DNA from: Paraconiothyrium sp. Pb-2020
Lineage: Eukaryota; Ascomycota; Dothideomycetes; Pleosporales; Didymosphaeriaceae
Assembly (NCBI GenBank): GCA_022419385.1
Contig: JAJUBI010000001.1
Span: 4,092,001-4,156,000, forward strand
Direction of reading: 5' to 3'
Length of the DNA stretch: 64,000 nucleotides
Positions within the stretch are counted from its first letter, which is position 1. The number at the start of each line of letters is the position of its first letter. Shown here one piece after another: positions 34,879 through 44,521 of this stretch. The notes under the pieces were generated by a model. That model had not been told where the DNA came from and did not search any database. It saw nothing but the letters and a program-made list of their open reading frames with translations. Both the position numbers and the translations under genes were made by a program.

Positions 34879-37402
34879 ATGTTTATGCTCCGCAACCGTA
34901 TGTTTGTTTGCCCCGCCCCCGCCATGGCAGCACAAAGCCACTAACGCCTCTTTCTGTACAGTGAGCAAGATTGTCTTCGGCGACGCGTCCAAAGAGTCAC
35001 TCGTAGAAATCTCGCAGGGCCAGCTGTATCTCGTCCGGCCGCGCTCCGTCAAGGGCTACTCGGAGCTTATCTTCAAGGACGCCGCAGCTAGCATCCGCCG
35101 CACCGGTCAGGAGTTCCAGTACCAGCTCGTCGTACAACGCGCATACGAGGAAGGTGAAGAGGATCTCCTCGAAGAAGAGGGTCAAGAAGACGGTGGCGTA
35201 GACGCGCTTGGAGGGGACAAAGACGAGAAGACGTTCCTGCTTGACGAGAGCCTCCAGTTCCGTACAGACGTTCGCTCGACCGGCGAGAAGATCTTCGCGT
35301 GGAGGGACCTTAGCGGCGACGTTGGCGACCTGTGGGAGTTTGTGTGCGACGCCTCAGTCAAGCCAGAGACTGCCCTTCTGTTCCAACGCACAGCTCTCGA
35401 GTGCCAGTACGAGCGCAAGTACCGCCGAAGCCACGAGACAGCGACCGAGGAAGATCTTGAGGCTCTAGCTTATCTCGAAGAACCCATTCCAGACGCAAGC
35501 CCCGTCGCGAGTCCCACCAGCAAATCCCCGCAACTCCTCGAAGCTCCCACCGCAGCTGAGCTCTTTCCAAACACCACACAAGATAACATGGCGAAGAAGG
35601 CCGCAGGCAAGGGCCCCGTACCACAAGAGGAGGAGCCTACGGCAGCACCTCCCGCTGTTGCTCAGCCAGAGGCAGTAGGAACGCTGGCAGCGGCCGACGC
35701 TGAGCTGCACCTCTTCGATTTTCCTTCGGGCACCTTCATCCGACAAGATGCCAAAGTACACGCCACGGTGACTGAGATCGGAAACTGGGAGTATTGGCTA
35801 CACATCGTCGGTGACGAACGCGAATGGCTAGGCCAGCCTATAGTCGATGACATCAACCCTGTCTTCAATTTTGAGTTCAAGTCGTTCATTTTTAATCACT
35901 ACATGGAAGATGGCTCGGCGTACTCTTGGCTTCTCCGCTTCAACGAACATGAGGACCTAGAGCACTTCCAGCATGGCGTGATGCAAGCCCTGTGGGAGCA
36001 TCTGAACCAGACCAAATGGGGCAAAGTCAAAGATACTGACCGCGACTATGTCCTCGAAGCCTTTAACGATCTTACTATGGAGGACGCGCCCGAGGCAGAG
36101 GAAGAAGAAGAGGAGGAGGATGACTTCGAGGACGCAAATGAAGGTCCGCGCAGCGAGCACTACGACGAGGATGAGTCAGAAGACGATGTTGAGACCCAGC
36201 CAAATGACGGTGCTGCTAACTCTCAGCTCGCTGTTGGCTACAAGCATGATAGATCGTTCGTCGTTCGTGGCAACAAGATTGGTGTATTCAACCAACGCAT
36301 ACGCCAGACAACCAGCTCTCATGGGCTACTACCATATCGAACATCAAGACTCCAAAGGGCAAGGAGTTCAGCCCGAACAAGGTCATGCTGCACCAGCAAG
36401 ATCAGAATATGGTTTTGCAGAATCTAGACAATCCTAACGCTCTTTACCGTATGGATCTAGAGACTGGAAAGGTCGTGGATGAGTGGAATGTGCACGACGA
36501 TATTCCTGTTAAGGTGTTCGCCCCAGAGAACGTAAGTGCTGTCTTCCAGAGTAATCTACACGATATGGCTAACGATCTTTTAGAAATTTGCGCAAATGAG
36601 CGGTGAACAGACTTTCCTGGGTCTTTCTGGCAACGCCTTGTACCGCATCGATCCTCGTTTAGCCGGCCACAAGCTCGTCGATGACCAGTACAAACAGTAC
36701 ACTACGAAGAACGCCTTCTCCGCAGCCGCAACCACCGAGAAGGGGCATATCGCTGTGGCCTCAGAGAAAGGTGACATCCGTCTCTACGACCGCCTAGGAA
36801 TCAATGCGAAGACCCTGATTCCCGCCCTCGGTGACCCCATCATCGGTATGGATGTCTCGGCCGACGGTCGCTGGGTGCTCGCCACGACGCGCACGTATCT
36901 CCTGCTCATCGACGCTCTGCAGAAGGGCGGCAAGAACGACGGCAAACTAGGTTTCGAGAAGGCGTTCGCCAAAGACGACAAGCCTCAACCGCGCCGCCTG
37001 GCCCTCACGCCTGCCCACGTTGCTCAATTCCAGCACGAGACGCGCGCACCAATTTCCTTCACGCCCGCGCGCTTCAACACCGGTGTAGACTCGGACGAAA
37101 CCAACATCATCACCGCTACGGGCCCCTTCATCGTCACTTGGAGCATGAAGAAGGTGCTCGCGAACCGTAGGGATCCTTACAACATCAAGCGCTACGCGGA
37201 GGAGGTCAAGGCGGACAACTTCAGGTTCGGCAGCGACAAGAGTCTTATTGTGGCGCTGCCTAACGAAGTCGATATGGTGGCTAAGCGGGCGCTGCAGAAG
37301 CCGACGCGCGAGAGTATTGCTATGGCGTCCAAGGTGGGGACGCCGAGGAAGCAGAGGGGGAGTTATTTGGGGAGGAACGATATTGTTAATAGTCCGTACT
37401 AG
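34879..37402 (+). CDS. VID27: Vacuolar import and degradation protein VID27, with one frame break
   Basis: Three exons: 34879-34897 (19 nt, MFMLRNL), 34962-36531, 36584-37402. The start splices to SKIVFGDASKESLVEISQGQ, the conserved VID27 N-terminus. A PH-like domain (~residues 250-400, WEYWLHIVGDEREWLGQPIV), an acidic linker and a C-terminal WD40-like propeller follow (GNALYRIDPRLAGHKLVDDQ; MDVSADGRWVLATTRTYLLL). The family is implicated in delivery of FBPase to the vacuole in yeast. Inside exon 2, near 36281-36300, the frame must change between DRSFVVRGNKIGVF and HTPDNQLSWATTISNIKTPK. Both sides are clearly conserved, exon 2 is one base short of in-phase, and the only possible intron would be ~31 nt. 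A one-base deletion, real or sequencing, is the best explanation. Confidence 0.88.
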
Positions 37403-38234
37403 GGACGGGATACGGGATGGTAGGGTGGAGCGGGATGGATGGTTCTTATGGCGTTGCTTTTTTCTCTTCCGCACGAATGAACATGTGTAGGACGGCGTGT
37501 TGTTCATCGACTTCACAGCTGATTGGTGGATGGATTGACGGGTAGATGCGGTATTGGTAATTGATTCCCCCGGGCTGAGACGGAAGATAGTGCAATGATT
37601 GAGATGTTGCCCCTTTCGAGATGCGGATGCTGGGGTGAATGTGCAAACCGCTCATTGAATTAGTGGATGGGAACTACATGTCGGATCGAGCTTGAGTATG
37701 CTGTATATGCTTCTACTGTGTAGCTTCTCATGGGTCTGTGAAGAGGGCGTAACATGTGTATGCGTATGTGTGAAGCCGGGTCCACAGGCTTAGACCATGG
37801 CTGCATAGCGTCGTCTTCCAGCTACTCTCGAGGCAAACTTCATCTGGGTGCGAAGCGCCGTCTGTAAAACCCTCGCTCATGGGGTATCTAGAGGTGGTAG
37901 GCGGGTCAAAATTATATACTTCCGCCACACGCTCAGGTAGACAGTCATTCCAGAATAGTAAACCTGCCTGATGGTAGCAATAAGAACGGAAAGTGGGAGC
38001 CGCACTCGCATGCGGCTCTTTCTTCCTATGTTTTGAGCTAGAGGACGTGTATCTAATCTGTCCTTCCATATAATCGAGAAGCCAGAGATGAATTATCCGC
38101 ATAGACCGATGTGCTATCGTCTTCCAGATCAATACTACTGCAAGGCCCCCTGAATCCATCCCAGACCCATAGTACATCGGCGCCCGGCTTGAAGTGAGAA
38201 TCATAGAGAGTGTACTATACTACCAGCTGCGTCG
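37403..38234. other. Intergenic, convergent genes
   Basis: About 830 nt between the 3' ends of VID27 and the NACHT-ankyrin gene. A minus-strand ORF (37728-38204, 158 codons) has no recognised domain and no clear start context. It may be a shadow or a remnant. Confidence 0.4.
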
Positions 38235-41200
38235 TCAACATCGACCCCTTCCAGATAATCGATTACTTGATCCAGCCCAGAAAATGTTTCCAATCTCTAG
38301 ATCAATAGGCAACTCGAGCTCATCCTCCCAATGAGTAGTCAATAGCTCTTGCTCTGCGTGCTCTTTGCGTACAGCCTCCAAAGGTGTCCGACCATTCCTG
38401 TCGAGCACATCCAATGAGGCATGACAGTCCTCCACCAATATCTTAACAATTCTAAGATACCCTTTACATGCAGCACGGTGTAGTGCGGTTCCGCCTCTCA
38501 GTGAGCTCTGAACGTTTGGTTCGCAAGATTTGTGTACACTCAAGAGCTCGAGAACGATGTCTTCTGCTTGCGCTTGGATGAGCCTCACCAAGGCTGAATC
38601 TTTGATGTCTTGTTCAACGTGCGACCACTGGCAACACACTTGCGTCATCTGTGTATCGCTAGGTTGTTCCTCTAGTTGAAGCAGAAGCTTCACTATTTGC
38701 AGGAGAGAGGTAGACTCTTCGTGGCACAATCTATCACACAAGATGAGGAATGGCGTACTCGACGATCCCGTTGTGGCGCTTTTAGTCAGTCCGACGAGCT
38801 GACGTAGACGATTACTATTTCCGTTGTATCGGTCGACGGCGAGCATCAGATCCGGAAGAACATGGTAGTTGACCCGCGCCACGAATACCAGTCCATTCTC
38901 GTATTCCTCATTTTCGCAAGCTGCGTGTTTGCCTAGAGAATCTAGAAGCAAGTTCGGCGCATCACGCTCTGTAGGTCCTCCCGCCAAGCTTTTGAAAGAC
39001 GTATGCTGGTTGTTTTCCATGCCAAGATCTAGGCTGGCAAAGATGTGGGACGCGAGTAAAATCCGGCTATGATCATGGAGACCAATATAGGATCTCACTT
39101 TAGGGGCGCTGCGAGCGAAAGCCTCAGGTAGGCTCGACTCAGGTAGGCTCGACTCAGGTTCAGAGTGTTCAGCAGCTAGCTTTCGGGTCCAGAGCCGGAG
39201 CCAAAATATCGAAGCGGATTTGTCGCTGAGAATTACTTCTGTAAAAAATCTAAGCCAGACCGGATCGAATATCGAGGATGTTTCAGCAGCATTTCTTAAA
39301 TGATGGTCCGCGTGATATACAACGTAGTTTAGACCAACTCGAGGCAGAGACTCCATGGAGTAGGTCCGGCGCGGATTATTCTTCCAAAGAAAGTTCTTCC
39401 AGAGAGGGTGTTTAGTATCCCGAATTACTGAGAAAAAGATGTCCGCGACCAGCTTATGATTGCTTCTCGGTGATGGGTCCTTTAAGATGACACCCACGAC
39501 ATAATCTCTTGCAGAGTCGTGTGTCCAATGCAGCCGGCCGGAAGTGTCTTTGACTAGGAAATTCGAACAAAGCTTTTCAACGTCGTTTCGGGTGATTCTC
39601 TCCTCGTAAGGTGGCTCATCGCCTTCCAAGCCCACGCGTAGCATGGTTGTGGCCTCCAGGAGGGTTAATGATTCGAATGCGCAAGCGACGATGCGAAAGA
39701 GACGTTTTCGCTTCTCCTCAAATCCTTTCAAAGCCCCAAATTTCCAAAGACGTTCGTAGACAGGTTGTAGCTTCTCACTAGCCTCTTCTGTATTACTTGA
39801 AGTCCGTTTCAAGGTGTCGAGAAGTCGACGGGCATCCACTTCTCTTCTTATGGTATTCGAACTGTTATGTAGGGGCAGTATGACATCGAGCCAGACTTGT
39901 ACCCAAACGTACCTAGTCTTTGTTAGCATCGTTATCTTGCACAAGTCACACATTCTGAGGGGAGCTCTCCGTAATCGGCTGAATCACCATCCATTTAGAG
40001 CATTTTAAGGGAAGACAGGCTCTTAGTTTTAGATCTCATTCGCTCAGTGTGCATGAAAATGTGAATCCAGCGCTTGATGTGGGCGATTTCTCAGAAAGCA
40101 AGAACCGATTACTACAATTTTGATGACTTACATTCCGTTTGCACCAGACTTCAAAGTTCTTCGCAGGTCGTGATAGAGCTCTGGGTAGTCTGGATCGACT
40201 GCGTACATTAGTCACACATTTTGGTCTTAGTAAGAGAGGATCCACTTACAGAAGATGCTCTTATTGTCTCCGAACTTGGTAAGCTCGGTACGTCTGTATT
40301 TGAGTTCGGCTTCGATGAAGCTTTCTATTTCAGTCTTTGGTGCGTTTGCAACTATGTCCACCTTGTCCATGTATTTTTCCAGTCTCCTGATGCTCGAGAT
40401 ATGCTCGTGCGAAGAAATCAAGACACTGATGTTGCGATTATCTTTGACTATCTTGCCAAGAAAACTGCAAAGGTGATCTATGTCTTCGGGAGGTTCAATT
40501 TCGTTCAGGGCATCGATGATTAATACGATGTGGTACGACATATCTGAGCATTGCTCCAGCAACTTGGATACTAGATCCTCCCACTCTTTGATGTAGACTG
40601 GGGTTCGCAGCCCTTGTGACTTCTTCTCGAAGAAATTCAAAGCTACTCTGGCGACCCTAGAGTCTGGCAACAAAGCCAGCTTCCTTCCAAGAGCTCGAAT
40701 AATGGTTTCACGGTTCACGCGCTTCGTGCTGTCGCAGAAGTAGCTAATTACTCGTAACCCTTCGCCCTTAAGGGCAAATGTTGAATTTTCGAGGTCGGCG
40801 CCTTCCATCAGTTCCATTAAATCAATACGTGGAAGCCAACTGTCAGCCAGCCTTTGCAGTTGCCCAAGGACGCGATGTCTATAGATATATTAGTAGTAGG
40901 AAGATGTTTCAAGAAACGACTAACACAATTGTAGTCTTTCCAGTTCCATAAGTCCCGCTGATCCATAGTACACATCTGGGTCGATGTTGCGTATCGAGCT
41001 CCCCGGAAGTAGTCTTCCTAGTGTCGATCTCTCCAGCATCGATCTCCTCGTCATCGGACTCGTCAGTATTAGCCTCCCCCAGCGCGCGAACTACGAAATC
41101 TCGTGACCAGGCGAGGTAAGCTTGGTCCTCAAGGAACCATGTTGCAGCACTATCGTGTCGCCCTTCTGACGTAATTCGGTCGGTCAGTGCTACTAGTGAC

Positions 41201-42405
41201 TCTTCAGGGTCATCTTCGTTCTTTATCCAATCAAGGAATTTGGTCGTGTAGTCATGTTTGATCAGGGTCTCTTCTAGAGCTTTCCTCTTAGCTTGCCAGT
41301 TTGTGCGATGATCTTTCAACCTTTCCATTTCCTCTTGCCATTTCGTCATTCTTGCCGTAAGTTTGTCGCCTGAGCTGATATATGAATATAGAGATAGCAT
41401 TTTTGGAGCGCATGGCGTACTTACCTATTGCTTTAAGTCGCTCCCTTTTGCAAGCATTCAACAATTCGCAAAGAATCCGCACTGCGAGGCCATACAAAAG
41501 GGGAAGAAGCTCTTCTAATTCGGAGACATTGCGCTCCACGAGGGGAGTTTTCCTGACAAAGTTGGTCTCGAAGGAGATCCATTCATTGATAGCATTGATG
41601 CTTTCGAATAGCATATTTCGGATCTTACGCTGATCATCAAGGGAAAGTCTACCCAGGAATATCTACTTCTAATTAGCCTGTGTGTGGAGAGTTCTGGGAT
41701 ACTCGGATGACGTCTTCCAACAACAGCCCCCATAAAACACAGACAGAAACGCTACTTAGCCGCCAAAGGCCCGAGCATTTGAAGATCTTGCCCTACGGTC
41801 TATGGTATCCTGACCGAATACCCAATCTCTGAAAGCTATTGTTAATCACGAACTGCAACGGAAGCACTCACGTCAAAGAGGAAAAAGCTCCCCGCGACTA
41901 CATATGGGGCAATCTTATGAGGATCCACATTCGCGATAGTCATAGCCACTCCTCGAACGGCTGAGAGGCTCGGCAAGACGGCCTTGACTCGCAGCAGAAG
42001 AACCTTCGATTCGGGATTGTGATCATTAGATTGGAATAGGCTCTCTATCTGGTCGTTCGTGGGAATGTTGATACTGGTGAGTATGTTGTCGAGGGTCTCG
42101 TACTTCTCTGGTTCATCCCTTTTCAGTGCCTTCAGGAACTCAAGCCATTTCTCTGCGCCTGGCGTTTGCTGCGGTCTTATGGCGAACTCGGTAAATTGTG
42201 CAGGTCGATCCGCAAAATCAACGTCTGATTTCGTATTATCCATCTCACTGACCAATGTGTTTGTAGAAGACGTTTCAAACCGCTCTGGAACCGCGAGAGC
42301 TTGTCCGGGCGGGGCATGACGCTGTACATGAGCTTTGCGAGATTCTCCGTCCCGGTGGGCCAATCTCCGGAAGACTTTCTTTGACAATTCTTTCGCCCGT
42401 GCCAT
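38235..42405 (-). CDS. NACHT-ankyrin STAND (NLR-like) protein, one in-frame stop in exon 2
   Basis: Seven exons: 41872-42405, 41722-41799, 41425-41662, 40925-41369, 40250-40878, 40132-40198, 38235-39912. All are phase-consistent, ~1220 codons. The N-terminus (VLPSLSAVRGVAMTIANVDP, YVVAGSFFLFD) matches the helical region of fungal STAND proteins. The NACHT NTPase has Walker A GTYGTGKTT, Walker B HIVLIIDALNE, and a downstream GMYVWVQVWLD segment. A winged-helix-like region (RLFRIVACAFESLTLLEATT) and a helical middle follow. Two ankyrin repeats close the protein (GGTALHRAACKGYLRIVKIL; DRNGRTPLEAV). Such proteins act in self/non-self recognition and cell death. Exon 2 contains TAG at 41752-41754 (LAAK, stop, RFCLCF), so the allele may be inactive, or the base may be wrong. 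Exon 2 is the least certain exon. Confidence 0.75.
39124..39159 (-). repeat. 15-bp coding tandem repeat in NACHT-ankyrin gene
   Basis: The unit TCAGGTAGGCTCGAC occurs twice (39124-39138, 39139-39153) plus a 6-nt partial copy, encoding a repeated ESSLP in the helical middle region. Confidence 0.8.
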
Positions 42406-42886
42406 ATTGGGCGCTCAGTGCCCCTCCTACAATACCACCTGGGGAGGCTATGGTTGGTTCAACACGTACTTTGATATTCTACTTACTTGAAAGCTCTGAT
42501 GTTCCCGAGTTGCCCAAGTATCAGCTGCACGGCTTCGGCGAGGAAATGTTGATGAAATGTACAAGGCTGGGCTTTGGACTCAGCTGAGATCAGAAGCAAG
42601 CCCCGCGAATCAGGTGTTGAGTGGCGACGCTGCCAGGATCATCAGCCCCGCCCAATCATGTCAAGCTGAGTGTCGAACTAGTGGATGGAAACACTTCATC
42701 GTTGGAAAGAGCTTGGCTGTGCAGTATTCATCTTTCGCATGCTTTCAAAAGGTGTGCGGAAGAGGGGCGTTGTATTGCTTAGGCAATGTGTACATGTAGT
42801 GAGAGATCTACATGGAGGGTAGCATTATAGGTTTGAAGTTTGCAATGCTTAGGGATAAGTATTACGTTATATCTCCTGCTGTGGAA
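42406..42886. other. Intergenic region upstream of NACHT-ankyrin gene
   Basis: About 480 nt that should contain the promoter of the minus-strand NACHT gene and the lost 3' part of the HET-NB-ARC pseudogene. No motif was recognised. Confidence 0.35.
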
Positions 42887-43850
42887 AGGTTCAGTTCATC
42901 ACAGAGCCAATTGCGGACAAAGCCGCAGTACATCTGCTTTGGGATTGTCGTGTCCCTCCATCTTCATTGCTTCGGCGATTCTTCGATAACCCTCTGAAAA
43001 TCTCGCTCGCGTACCTACGTGAACTCAAAAGACCCAAGACCGCATAGAGGCATCACGGACATCACGAAAGTACTGAATGGCGATCTGGGATTTGCTATAG
43101 TCTTGTGAGAAGGATCAAGCACTCTAAAGACGGCACCGAACTCACCTACACCGCCGATGCCGACCAGAGCGGCACGGCCACCTGGTACCAAGCATCTCTC
43201 GTGAACCCTTGCTAGAATATCCGACCGGTTGACAAAGTTGGGGTCCTTACTGAATGGCACAGTCCATGGACGTTTGCACTGTTGGTTCGACTGCCCTGAG
43301 GTACGTGGAAGCGGCACAACGGCCGATTCGGCATTCGAGGACTTCTTTATTTCTTCCTGTACTCGGTTCATTGCGTTCTGACGCCCCTCGCCATATACGA
43401 GGGGTATGAAGACGTCAAAGATGCCTAACATTGAGTACGCAGCATCTTCCTCGCGCTTTGTCTGGCGCTTTGCCGCCCATGACATGCGCTCTTCCACATT
43501 CCACAGAGAAGGAGGATGTGGAACGCCCTCTAAGGGCTTCGATGTTGATCCTTGTTACCTCGTGGAGGGTTTGTTCTAGTGACTGCTTGTCGCCGAGCCG
43601 CTCTCCTTCTTTGGAGAAGAATGCAACTAATTTGGGAGCGATGAGCTCCTGTAGTGTCCACCCACGAGTAAACCATCTACTTTTCTTAAACTCTGGCTTC
43701 CATATACGACGAGATGCGCTGTCTTCGTCATTTGTGCCGGCCGACACATCAGACAAATACACGTAGCATCTTGCCGCGTTTTGGTACCAGCGGAACATAG
43801 AGTTGATAGCTTCCGATAGCTCTGCGCTACTTGACTTGTCAATGCAAACT
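42887..43850 (-). pseudogene. HET-NB-ARC incompatibility gene, heavily damaged
   Basis: Reading down the minus strand gives CIDKSSSAELSEAINSMFRW, then YQNAARCYVYLSDV and SRWFTRGWTLQELIAPKLVA, the core of a HET domain. VEERMSWAAKRQTKREEDAA and LLGIF-like YSMLGIFDVFIPLVYGEG follow, then an NB-ARC start (NFVNRSDILARVHER, GGRAALVGIGGVG, KSQIAIQYF). Lesions: the N-terminal HET motifs are absent; a perfect 7-bp duplication TTCCACA (43492-43505) shifts frame before VEERMSW; the GGVG/KSQ junction is out of phase by one base; TGA at 43025-43027 replaces the Trp of WVFWVH; and a further one-base shift precedes FVRNWLCDELN, after which similarity ends. It is a clear relic of an NLR-type gene. Confidence 0.8.
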
Positions 43851-44521
43851 GAACCCTATACTTGCGACAACATCGACTTTGTTTGACTGCTTACGCGACC
43901 TATAATTTTTACTACTTAGTAGGTCTGGGCGTTTAGTGGGTTCGGGCGTTTGGTGGTGGAACACAGCCACAATAATAATTGCCTCAGCCTTCTACAGCAC
44001 TACTTAGCCTTAGTAGCTCGTATTCCAGGAGTTCCATGTGGACATTTGTCAGTCGCGCTAAGGTACACAGCCTTGTCCACTTCAGCCACACGAAGATTAA
44101 GAGTCAATATTAAAATTGCTGCAGCCGTTGTAAATGAATCTTTTCAGCAACTACGTACTGTTTAGCGTACTGTCTTGCCTTAATCTCGTCCTCCAGAGGA
44201 ACTCATTCTTATCACTTTTATCCACTCGGAAAAAGCATCTCCAAACGACCGAATCCTCAGCAAATCTGCCAACATCTCTGCCGGACTGAAGATGCTCTCC
44301 AACCTTGGAAATAACTGAGCGTACCCACCGCGGCTTTTAGATGCAGTCATCCCTTTTCAGGCATCGTTGTGAACGGATTTGGCCTATTCACTAGCATCAG
44401 AAAACGTACAAAAGTGGCTTAACAGCCCAAAACTTCCGGAGTCTTTCAGGCAGAGTTTTTCAAAGTTAAGAATAGATTTTCCAATCCTAAACAGATCGCT
44501 GGGCGGAGATCTAGGGCCAAG
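43851..44521. other. Spacer between HET-NB-ARC pseudogene and membrane HET gene
   Basis: Partly AT-rich DNA where the missing 5' part of the pseudogene should lie; no HET motifs remain. A GGGCGTTTRGTGG motif is repeated at 43927 and 43944. The right end must contain the promoter of the gene at 44522. Confidence 0.4.

Noticed and set aside
36284..36316. Possible ~31-nt intron (GTATTC to CCAG) that would repair the VID27 frame
   Set aside because: It is shorter than any other intron in the window and would delete conserved residues HTPDNQ; a one-base change explains the data better.
37728..38204. 158-codon minus-strand ORF as a C-terminal extension of the NACHT-ankyrin gene
   Set aside because: It is not in frame with the gene, no splice pair joins it, and no ankyrin motif is present.
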